Source of the DNA: a virus
IMG/VR virus record: IMGVR_UViG_3300043444_000394
Coordinates: 1-51,393 of that record
Length of the DNA stretch: 51,393 bases
Strand: one strand, 5' to 3'
The position numbers were made by a program, and so were the translations under genes. The notes below the pieces were generated by a model. It saw nothing but the letters and a program-made list of their open reading frames with translations, made no database searches and was not told where the DNA came from. Positions 1-12,000 of this stretch are shown one piece after another (the first letter of the stretch is position 1; each line of letters begins with the position of its first letter).

Positions 1-3000
1 CCTAGAGTCTGGATTCATCTCTGCAAAGCGAAGGAACGATAATTTGAATAGGTTCTTTTCGCCCATGATGATGGTGCTGTGTGTCTGCACGTCTATGTAG
101 GCTATCGGATCGGCTGACTCTGTAGTTCGTCCTTTTCGCTCCTTCATTACGGAGAAGGTGGTCTCATCGTCCATGGTCACAGATTCCCACCCTTTCAGAG
201 GTACGTAGTGTGTGTACATGCTCGATAGGGTTTTGAACTGATCCTCGGTGAGTAGTCCGTATTCGTATCGTTGCTGTATGTCCCAATGCGTCATCATGCG
301 TAGGAGGTCATTCATCTCCTTGACCTTCTCTGCCGGTACCCGTGCCTCGAAATCATTGACTAGTTTCTGCGCTTCAGCCATGGGTATACCACCCGCTTCT
401 ATGTTGTCCGCTACTATGTGCTTGGCCTTGAGGTAGCGAGAGATGGTGTCATAGTCCACTTTGTGTTCTTTGCCCATCCGTAGCATGATCTTCTTGAGCG
501 GATCTAGGTAGTATACTCTAAACTTCTCGTACTGCGCTTTTATTCTGCCGTCCTTGAGAGTGGCCTCAGAGTGTGCGTCACTGGCATCATCTACAAATCC
601 ATATTCGCTGGCTGCTGCCTTCTCCTGTAGCCGCTTGAGATAGATCATGGAGTCTTGGAAGGTCTGTCTCTTTCGGTCAAGGTAGGATAGCGTAGTGGAG
701 CCCGATTCGCCTACTAGAGGAGTCTTCTGAAACATAGGCATACCTTCGCTTATGGCTATCTCTCGTATTGCCGGGGAGATGGGGAAGGAGAGTTGTTGTG
801 GCATTTGGCCTCCGTTTTTCTCAGTGTAATCCAAATATTCTTCTCCAGTGGCAAATGCTAGTTCTAATTCAATCCCCTCCACCTTCACGGTTTTATCGAT
901 CTTAGCGAGTACTTTCTTGGCTTGGGTAGGTAGGATGGTATCGTAGAATGCTTTCATTCCTTCGCCTCCTACTTTGAGGTCTAGGCCTTCAAAGCTAGAT
1001 TGTCCTTTGATAGCTTTCACCGCAATGTCTTTACCAACTAGCCCTTCTAATTCAGTCTCTTCTACATTGTTTTTATTAATGACCTGATTACCGTCTTTTA
1101 AACCAATAACAAGATATTTACCTTGAATATTCTTAGCTATGGATAATCTATCCACCTGCTTACTCAGATCATACCTTTCGGCACTTTGCTCACCTGTTAC
1201 CCAAGCTACACGGTCATATCCTTGTTCGGATGCCATACGTATCACTCTTCTCAAAGCAAGGTTTACCCATTGGGAGGTTTGCTTAAACGGCATGTCTGGG
1301 GTTGAGTAGCTTATTTTATTCAACCCTCTTAATTCCTCACCTAAAGATTCGTATTCTTTCTGCTTTGCAAGAAATTCGGGAGAACTTTTAGCTTGTTCTT
1401 TTTTACTCTTTAATTCATCAAGTTTAGCCCTTTCTGAATCTGTCAATAAGTAAGACTTGAATTCCCCATACTTTTGAGTCATCTCAGTGACAAATTCTAA
1501 GGTGTTTTTGACCTCAACTGTCGTTTGAGTTAACTCGCTTCTCCTCTGCTCAATTTCTGCTATCCGCTTTAATACTGAAGCCATGTCAGACTTCCACCCC
1601 TTCTTCCTTCCTTCCTGTGCCCAATCACTCTGAATTTCTTCTATGAACAATACCTTTTCACCTCCTACATTCCGGTCATTCAATCGGATGTGACTTAGAA
1701 TTTGAAGCTCGTCCCAATGAGAGGATTTGTAGCCTGATTCTTTATTAGCCACCATATACTCATCATAAGTTCCTTCTGAAAGTCCCCATGATTTTCTATT
1801 CTTATTCCACTGATCAAACGATACATTTGCTGGCGGTCCTGCGCTCACCGGCATAGTCAACAGCACCTCTCTGTAGTTCTCTCCTCCGGGTAGGGTGTAT
1901 TGGGAGTATTTGGTCGAATTATTTCTGTAATCCGCAAAACTGTCATTGGCTCTTTCAATTGCTGCATCAATAGCCTCACTCTCTGAGTCAGCTTCACTTG
2001 TTCCAATCTCCACAAGCCCGTCAATCCCATTCATGTAAACTAGGTATGAACCAGTGCCCTCTTGACTGAATACCACTTTGGTAACATCCTTTCTTGTAAC
2101 CTTTGGGGCGCTACCCTTCACCACCTCCGTAATCTCCACCTGATTCATCCGCACAAACTCCTGCACCTCTTCTTTGGTAGGTTTCGGGTTGTCTTTCAGG
2201 AAGTCATCAAAGCCGATCCAGTTTAGTTCTGCTTGAGATGCGCCGGTGTTGAGTAGCATTGCTTTCCACTGCTCTCCTGTAGCTCGTGGCATGGATATGC
2301 CCTGAATGGCTCTAAGGGTATTGGAGTAGAAGTTGTCTGCCGGATTGTTGTAGTCTAAGCCTTCTGTGGAGAATTGGAAGCGAACCTCTTGGGTGTCTTC
2401 TTGAGATAGTTGTTTGAATGTGTTTAGGAAAATTATTTGATCCTCTCGGTCAATACTCTCATCCTGACTTAATAGTCTAGTTCTTCTCCTAATCTCCGTG
2501 AAGTCAATTCGTGCCGATATTGCTCTGGCCTCTTGTTCACCCGCTAGTGCTTTGTACTTTTGCTCTGGTGTTCGAATTAAATTCGTTCCTTGTCGCATCG
2601 TTTTCTTGATTGACGACAAGTCACCCCTGTTTGCGTAAAGGATGTTGGATACACGGTCTTCAATATCAGGGTTTGATGTCCCCTTTATTCTATCGAATGC
2701 TTCCTGTATGGATATTTTCTTTTTGTCGGAAACAGCAATTAAAAACTCAAGGGTTTGTAGTGTGTCAGCAATTTTTCTTCTTTCTTCATCCGAAATGATA
2801 TATGCTTCGGAGTTTTCAAATTCTTGGACAGATCCCCCTCGTGCAAATCCTTCCTCACCCTGAACAAAGTGAGTTAGCTCGTGCAGGATAAGTTTCCGTA
2901 ATCCTCGCAAATTGGAGGTATATTCCTTGATTGCCTCTCGGCTTGAGCCTTCATGTACGTTTCTAAACCTTCGGGTGTCCACAACAAACCTTTTGTTATT

Positions 3001-6000
3001 TGGGTCAAAGTAGGCTGCTGCTGCTGGCTCTTCTTTGAAGGTGATGGGTAATTCGCTTGCGTTTTCATAGGCTTTGAATAGGCTTGGATTGTCGATTATG
3101 TCGCCTAATTTAAAGGTCTTTTCCTTGTCGGACAACATGATTGTCAACATTTCCTCCGTATCCTTGAATTGGAAGTCCTCCGTTTCGTATCTCCATTTGC
3201 CGTCTGCTCCCTTTTCCCAACCTGTAGCCATCTTGATTTTCTTGGCAGATTTGCCTTGATCATCCATTTCCTTGGCCACCTGAAGATTGTCCATGCGATA
3301 GGTTACTTCCTCGTAAGCATCCAAGGCTGTTGCTCCTTTCTCTCCTACGATTTGATACCTAATGTCCGGGTTGTTTCCATCGAACTGGCCGTTGTTGCCC
3401 GTGGCTGATTTGATTTGGGTTGGCTCAAAAGCGATAATCCACCCTCTTCTTAAAACTACACCATCAAACCCATTCTTCTGATACTCTTTCTTGATAAGAT
3501 CGGGTCGTATCGATGCAGCAACCAATGGCCTACCTGCATTAAATTCTGACTCACCTTCTATGAATGGATTTTGAATTGACAAGTACAATTCCATGACTTT
3601 ACTTCCATAAGAAGAAACATTTTCCCTCCCTCTGGATGAGAAATAAAAACCGGATCCAAAATAATGAGTCCCCCTTTTGTTCTTAAACTCATCAAAGTCT
3701 GCGCTCGTCCCATGATAAACTATCTTAGGTTTCCCCTCAGCATCCACTATCTTAGAATCCCCGAACCATTTCTTGAACTCCTTGGAGTCTGTGGGTGGCG
3801 CGATTTGAAACATCGATCTCTCTTCAATAGTCACGGTATTCGGATCAAATACCACATAATTCATTGCGTCATTTTGTTGGAATTTGATTCCATCAATCCC
3901 TGATCTCAGGAGAAATAATGACGCTTCTTTATCTGAACTTAGTAGCTGTGATATGTTTCGATATACACTTTGCCCTGTTTGATTTGAACGATTAAAGTCC
4001 TTTGAAAGCATCTCAAGCATCATGTTTCCTTCCGCTTTTGCTTGCTTTCCTATCTTATCGAAATACTCATCAGGGAATGGTTTATCCCATTCTAAAATTG
4101 AGTATTGATCGGGTGTTTTTCCTTTATGGATAGATACCTCATACACGTTCTTACCATATTCTTTAGCAAGTGTTTTCTTGTCTGTGAAATACAATCCCCA
4201 TCCATAGGTACTTCCACCATGTCCTTTACCAATCTTTTTAGAACTGAATTGATCAAACTTGAATGGTGATCCATGATAAGCGTCAATCTGATACCTCACA
4301 CTCTCCTCTATCTCCACGGCTGCTGCATCGAATACCACGTAATTGGTGGCTTCTCCTCCGTAGGTCTGCACGTTCGGATATTCAATACCGTCAATACCCG
4401 CCTCTAGGAGCTTCATACTGGCCTCCTTCTGGCTTCCGTAGTGATTGGTGAGGGATTCGTATAGTTGCGCTCCTGTGAGTTGTTCTATAGCCTCTGCTGC
4501 GAATATTCCCTTGCCCATCAATGTCTTCACCTTGGCGGCTTGGGATGGTGTCACGGCCTTGTCCCACTTCATGTAGTTGTAGTTTTCAGGCTTTTTCCCC
4601 TTGTGCAAGGTGGTTTTGTACAGGTACTTGTCCTGCTCTACGTTGCTATCCACCCAATCTCTGAATGCCTTCTTGTCGGATAGGCGAATGGTCTCTCCCT
4701 CTACGCCTATCTTGAGCGAACGAGTGAATCTGCCCATGCTGTCTATGGCCGATAGCAGTTCGGATTTGTTGCGGTAGAAGTTGATTGCCTTTTGTGCGTC
4801 CTTGAGTGATACACTGCCCGGAGGATCCATCGCGTTCTTCTTCAAGGTAGCTCTACTGGCTGTGCTGCCAAATACCTTAGCTACCGTGTCCTTGTTGGTG
4901 AAGTATAGTCCCCATCCAAATTTCTGCTTTGATGTACCCGAACCAATAAACTCCGGCATGAATCTGTCAAAGAGTTGAGTGGATCCGTGGTAGGCTTCTT
5001 GCTGGAAGCGGATGTCGGGGTTGTTCGGATCGTATGTTCCTATGTTGCCTGTGGCTGACTTGATCTGGGTCGGGGAGAAAGCGACTACCTGCACTATTTC
5101 TCCACCATCAATAAATATTGCACCATCATGTCCAAGTGATTTTAACTCCTGGTTTATTTTTCTGCTAGAAGAAACTGTAAGTCCATTTGGATGCAAATCA
5201 GTAAGCCTTCTCCCGTCTGGAAGTTTACCGTTTTCAATAATGAGTGGATTTTTAATTGAGGCAAAAACAGGCATTACATTAGGTGATCCTGTATTCCCGT
5301 AATTACTATCCGTTGCAAAAAAACTTGCTTGACTTGGTGAAAATGTTAAGTAAACTCCTTTCCCTAAAAGTCCTGAATCGGTTGCACCTGATTTTCTCAA
5401 ATCAAATATGGAAAAATCGCCTTTAGTCCCATGATACACCACCAACGGCTTACCGTTCTCATCCACTACCTTGCTGTCTCCAAACCAATCTTTAAAGGCT
5501 TTTGAATCTGTAGGTGGCGCGATCTGGAACATTGCCATTTGCTCTCCTCCCGCTCTCGCTTCGTCTTCTCTGAGGGTATTGGCCAATGCTTCATTGATAC
5601 GGATCACGTCCTTCTGTAGTGCGGCTATCTCCTCTTTCACGAGGTTTGACTTGGCTTCCATTGGGAGCTTGCGCAAATAGGCCAATCGCTTGGTGGCCGT
5701 CTTCAATTTGGCGTTTAAGTCTTGTCGCTTCGTAGCGGGTAAGTCCTCCGTCTTATTGATCGGATTTCCGAATAGGTCAAACTGGTACCGAACATCATCC
5801 CTCTCTTGTTGCAAGGAGTTAATTTCGTCCTGAACTTCCTTGGTTTTTGCTACGGCCGGAAGCTGGTTCAACTGCTCCAATCTCCACTCTAGTGCTGCAA
5901 GTTGATTGCCTGTTACCTGTCGTCCTATGGCCTGTTTCTCCACTTCACTGATCCGTTGGAAGGCTTCCGGTAGTTCTGTGTTTGTGCCTGTATTGCTTTG

Positions 6001-9000
6001 CTTGAGCGCACGGATGTCCACAAAGTTTCCTTCACGTCCTACCTGCACAAATCGTCTGGAATTGATCAATGCCCGGCGTATGTCGGCTTCATCTACAAAT
6101 CTGTCCCATCCTTTTTTTGCCAATTGGTCTTTGATCCAATTGATCAACTGTGCTACTAGGCTGTCGTCCGCTCGTTGCTCGGCTCTTTTGGCAAGGTATT
6201 CTTCCAACACTTCGTAGTATTTGCTGGCTCCTGCTTCAGTGCTTTTATCAATATCAGCAAACTTACCTCCTGAGTATAGTCTCGCTACATCGTCCAAGGT
6301 CTTCTTGTCCATCTGTGGAACAAGTGCATCCAATAGCGTGTTGAGTTCTGCCCTCCAATTCGTCTCGTCTTTCGTAGCACCCTTTTCCTTTGCGTCTTTA
6401 TTCTTCTTGGTTGCCACCTGATCCAACCATCCTCTTAGACCAAAGTGACCAAAGGTTTCGTGGAATGTGGTGTTGGCTATCGATCTGCTAAGTGCGGCAC
6501 CCTTTGCCATGAATTTAGGATGTGACGCCACCATGACCACAAATCCGTTAGGGTATTGAGGATACTTTGGACTTGGTGGTATGAATGCTGCTGAGAATCC
6601 ATATACACTACCCTGTCTAGCCATTCTACGTGTGAGGTCAGGCATGTTCACCGCTAGATCGAGGTGTGATTCGTACACAATGACCTCCGGTGGGTTCTTG
6701 AAGTTGGTGAATAGCTTCTGTACGCGAGTCGCTACGTTCTGCTTGTTGCTCTTCGCATCCGGGCGCATGAGCCTTGTAGTAGCATTGGTTTCGTCTGTCC
6801 CCTGCAATACAGGGAGCATGTCCAATGATGCTTGGATGGAAGACCGAATGGCAGCTTGGGTAGGTGTCTTTTGCTCAAGTATTTGGAAAAGTGCCACACC
6901 CGTTTCTGTTTCGCGCTGTTCTAGCGTGTTGAATAGCTGGTCAAATGCTTCATTGATCTCAGGTGATTCCTCCTTCAGTGGATACGGATAGTTCTCCAAG
7001 TCCAATCCTGAATGCTGCAACCATTCGCTCGTTTCCTTAAAGTTGGCTAGGTAATCGTTTTGCTGAGATGTGGCCGCTAGTTTTTCAATGATGTAGTTCT
7101 CGAATGAACGGGCACTCATCTCTATGGCTGTGCTCCAATAGTCTTTTGATCGGCTAGTATCCAGTTTTTGTGATCGTTTCCTTAGTCCGCTTTTTCGGAT
7201 GGTGTCCATTACACCTTTGAATGCATCAACCGTCTCCTTTCGTATCCTGGTGTCGTCCTTAAATCCGTCCGGTGTTCGTACCACGCGCACCTGTGGATTA
7301 TCTGTAAGGAATCCGCTCGATTCACCTCTCTTCTTTCCAAAGTAGTTGTCCATCGCGTGCCACCACTCGTGGGCCAATGATCCTGCTCCTTTTGTTTTGG
7401 TCAGGTTGATTACTACTTTGTCTGACTCGTAGTGAGCCATGGCCTTTCCGCTACCTCTTGCGCCAAATGCTAGTCCAAGTCCTCCATTAAGGGAGATTGC
7501 CTTGGGTGATACATTCAGGGCTACAGCCATGTCCATCAGCGCGTCATAGGCATCATTGACGCTCTCCTGACGTGCCTTTCCTTCTACCCAATTACCAAAC
7601 TCCACACCTCTAAATCCAAATGTTTCCATGAGTTCTTTGGAGGTGATGTTTCTTCCCTTCCTGTAGTCGGCACCTATTCGCGTCCGGTTGTCTTCTCTTC
7701 GCTCCTCTACCTTGATTTTGAGTGCGTCCCACATCTCTTGTAGTTGGGCTGCATTCTCTTTTCGGTATGTGTCCGCTTCCTTGGCTGTTTTAAAGCCTTG
7801 CATGAGGCGCACTACATCTTTGTTCTTCTTCTTGCCTACAAAGTATTCCTTGGTCTTTCGATCTTGGTATACGTCAAATGTAATCGTGCTCTTGCTTTCC
7901 TTTTCTTGATTGTTCTCAAGGATTTTCTTCAAGGATTCGATGGCTTGCTCTAGCGTCTCATGGTCTTTGCTGACGATTATGCTACCACTCACCACCGTGT
8001 ATCGCTGTGTGTTGCCACTGCTTGTGAATTTCTTGATCTCGTAGTTTCCTAGATTAGGAATGTTCTCAGGAAATCCAAGTCCCTTGAGGGTTTCGGCATA
8101 GATTCGGTACGGTTCTGCGAGTAGGGAATTAGACTTCAAGATTGCTCCGTGGAAGTCCTGCTTTTTCTCTACTATCTCGGTCACGGTTTTGATGGCCGAT
8201 TCCACGGTCTTCACCCATTGATCCAATCGGTATTTCTTGCGTGGCTTTGGTGGTATGCTCTTGTAGAGGAATCGTAAGGAAATCGCACCTTCTACGGTGA
8301 TGGTACCATCCGCGACTAATTTCTGATAATCAGGCTCAGGAAATACCTTGGATAGTGGCTTTGTGCGTATGTCTTCTGACGTGGCACTATTGAGTGAGGC
8401 CACTAAGTCCTTCTTTGCACCACCTATTTTCTCTCCGGCATCTTGGAGATTGGAGAGGTCTACTTTTTCGGAAGGTTCTGCTGGGGACTTCTCTGTTATT
8501 GGTGCTCCTTTGTCATCAAGCGGGGTAACTCCTTCCGCTTGTACACGCTGTTCACTAGAGAAAGCTCCATACTCCTCTTTTTTAAACATCGCGTCTGGAT
8601 CAACCTTTTCAATATCTACATCTTTAACATAAGCATTAATGTCTTCAATCTCTCCTTCATATAAAGATTCAGATTTTGCCGAGCCGGGATTGCCATAATT
8701 GCCTCTTTCGTATTCAATCTTTGCAATAGAAACTAGCTCATTATACTTTTCTTGAATTGCGTTTTTGTCCAGATCGCCCTTGACATTTCCTTCTTCATCG
8801 TTTATTAAGTCGTACAATTCATTTCTCAACTCATCCGCTCTCCACGCTCTTTCGGCAGATGGTCGATTAGTGAAATCTGGACGTGAAACCTTTCTTGGTT
8901 GATCTGTATATCGCTTGTTTAATTCATTAGCCTTATCAAACAATCTACTTGCTAGTGCTTTTGGTACTTCCTTGCCGTTTTTTGTTACTGTTCTATCTGC

Positions 9001-12000
9001 ATTTATAACATACGTCCCCTTATCTTTCCCCTCTTTTATAGTCAGCTTTGCGGATTTAGGTAGGTTATCCACATTCAATACAGCCTCATCATCTTCAAGG
9101 TATTTTTTATCCAACTTTCTGGATTCCTGCATAAGTGGCTGAAGAGTATTCACCATCTTTGATAATAAATCCTTATCACCTATCTTGAGTTTATTGAGCC
9201 TCTTTGCTGCCTCTACCCATTTGCCTTTAGGTATCTCATCGATGTAATACTTTGCTACAGTGTACACTGAATCCTTGCCGCCATTGCGTATTCTACTTAA
9301 TGCCTTGGCTATTTCCTCGGTCCCATCAAGAAGGGGTGTTTCTGGCTCATTTGTTTCCGCCTTCTCGCCCTTCTTATCATTTGCGCCCTGATTCGCTTTT
9401 TCTTCTTTCTTGGAATCGACTTGAGCAACTCCTTTATTATCGGGCTGTGGTACTGCTCCATCTGGTGTGTTAGGTTGTTGGGTATTCGGAATATTGTTTT
9501 CTACAAAGTCTTGTAGAATAACACCCATCCGGCCTCCCTTTGTGCTTTTAATTCGAACACTTTCTCCTGTCTCTTCATTGTACAATTGGACATCTCCGTT
9601 TGTGTCCCTACCTACTTCAATCCAACCGTTACTGAGCCTTTTGACTCCACTTTTCAATGCACCTTTTTTGTCAGAAACATAAATTCCATTTTCCACATAC
9701 TCCTTTGGTACATCTACCTTTTCGATAGAAATACCGTCTTTCATACTTGGTGTATCTGTCAGTTTATAACCTCCGACATTTATGGTTCGCTTATTAGCAG
9801 GAGCAACCTCCTCGGCTGCCCCTTGTTCTGCTTGTGGTGCTAGTTCTTGAATAGTCCCGGAAGGAACGCTTGGTTTTCGATCTGCTTTAGAATCTGGTTT
9901 GCTTCCTCCCTCTTCTCCTTGCTTGGCCAAATCAATCCGTCCATCTCCCTCTCCATCATTGCCACCGTCCTGCGCTGATTCCTTGCGCCCTGCCTCATCT
10001 CCCTTAGCAACTTCCTGCTGTTGTGCTTGTGCATCTCCGGCTTCTTGCGGAGTGGCTTCTTGAATCGTTCCATCTACTAATACCCCTTCTTCCTTGGTGT
10101 CGGCTTTGGCGCTGGCTTTTTCACCTGCGGCTTCATTGGCGTTTTGGTCATCTTTTTCATTTTCGTTTGCGTTTTGGTTAAAGTTTACTTCTCCGTTTTC
10201 ATCGAATGGCTCGGCTTGTTGGGCTTCCTGTTCGACAATTTCTTCTTGCGCCGGTACCACGGATGGCACCTGAGCGGCTTGTGCTTCTTTGTTGGCCGTG
10301 CGTATAGCATCAAAGGATGCGCGTGGTATCGTCTCGATAGTTGGCTGAATGTTTTTTCCATCCACATCCACCATGCCTTCACCTATTTCTATGCTCACAT
10401 CTCCCGTCTGAGGATTGTAGCCTACTACCTTGATGTTCCCAAGGTTGGGATCAGCGTACATTTCGCCTGTCTGTGGAGGAGTTAGGTTGTCACCTTCAGG
10501 TATGTATGCCACTCCGGCATTCTCGCGCTCCATCTGCTTCACCTGGTCTACAGACACAGCTTGCTTGAGGTTGCTTAGACGTGAACGTATTACCGTTTTT
10601 GTCTGTCCTGTTTCCGGGTCAGCGACAACAAACGTGCGATCATCTTTTCGTCCAAGGATAAATACTGGCACTCCGTCCATCTCTGCTGGCATGATGAATT
10701 TCTGGCCGTCTACCTCGAAGGTCATTCCTTCAAGTTGCTGGTCTACTGCTTGGTCGATTTCTACCTGTGCTTGCTGTGCTAATTCTACCCTAGAATTTTC
10801 TACGGCAGCACCCTCAGATACTTTTCCTTTCAGGATGTTGTCGAATTGCTCTGCACTTAATTGGTACGTCTCATTAACCTGGTCGGCCTTGATCTCTAGG
10901 GTATTGCCTTCAGGAGACATTACCTCGTATGCGTCAACACCTTCTTTGGTTTTAATCCTCCGGAGTACCTCAAATGCATTGCCCTTTGACTCTACTACCA
11001 ATACACCCCCCTGCTTCTTGCGGCGCTCCTGGTGAAATTTATTGTTAGCCTTGTACGATAGTGGACCTACTGCACCTGCCATGACTGCACCTACTTTGTA
11101 GGAATCAATCATGTTCTTGAATATCTTATTGACATCCGACTTGTCTTCCAGTGATTTGTAGGCGTTCTCAATAGACTCCTGACCAAGTGATGCGAGTGCT
11201 TCACTGAATCCTTCTTTGTTGGCTGTGAGAGGAATCTCCCTGATCATCTTGGCATATTCCCTTGGATTAGTTCGCTTGAACTGCTGAAGGACTGCCACAC
11301 CCATTCTTTCGGCTGCTTCAGGGCTGATTTGGGTAGCTGCTCTTTGTAGGAGTTGACCATTTCTTACCACCTTACCACCAAATCCCATTCGCTCAGTGAA
11401 GTATTCAACGGCTGCTGTGCCCACTGCACCGGAGTACATGCGCATCAAATCCACATCCTCACCTTTTCCGGCTTGATAGGAGCGGTAGTTGTCCATGTAG
11501 TTTCCTGCTGCGGATGCTGAGAGTGCTGCAAAGCCTGTATTGGCTATTTTACCTCCTAGTATCGGGTTATAAAGCGACACAGCCACACCTCCTACGATAG
11601 GCACAAATGATGGCGCTGCTGATCCAATGAGTTGTGCTGTCTCTGACTCAAATTCATTTACATCGTACTTGGATTTGTCCATGGACTTTTTGAACTCAGC
11701 ATGTGATTCATCGAGTTTCTTGTCCCATTCCTCACCTCCAAATACTTTGATGAGCTCTGTGCCGGTGGCATCAATACCTGTGCGCATGTCGAGTGCGCTA
11801 TTCACGAATGATTTTAGAGTGGTCTTTACGGCAGAAGGTGTCTGCTTGAACTCCTCTATCTTCTTGTCTAGGTTCCAGTACATCGGATCCACACCACCTG
11901 TTCGTTTTACTTGTGTGACATCCGTTCGTAATTGAAACTGATCTTTCTCTGGTTGTGGGGCAAATCTCTCAGCATTGTCAATCTGAATGGGTTGTTCACC

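Noticed and set aside
248-11935. Many plus-strand reading frames of 60-200 codons opposite the giant gene
   Set aside because: They are antisense shadows of the continuous minus-strand frame, with no leaders, coupling or recognisable products.
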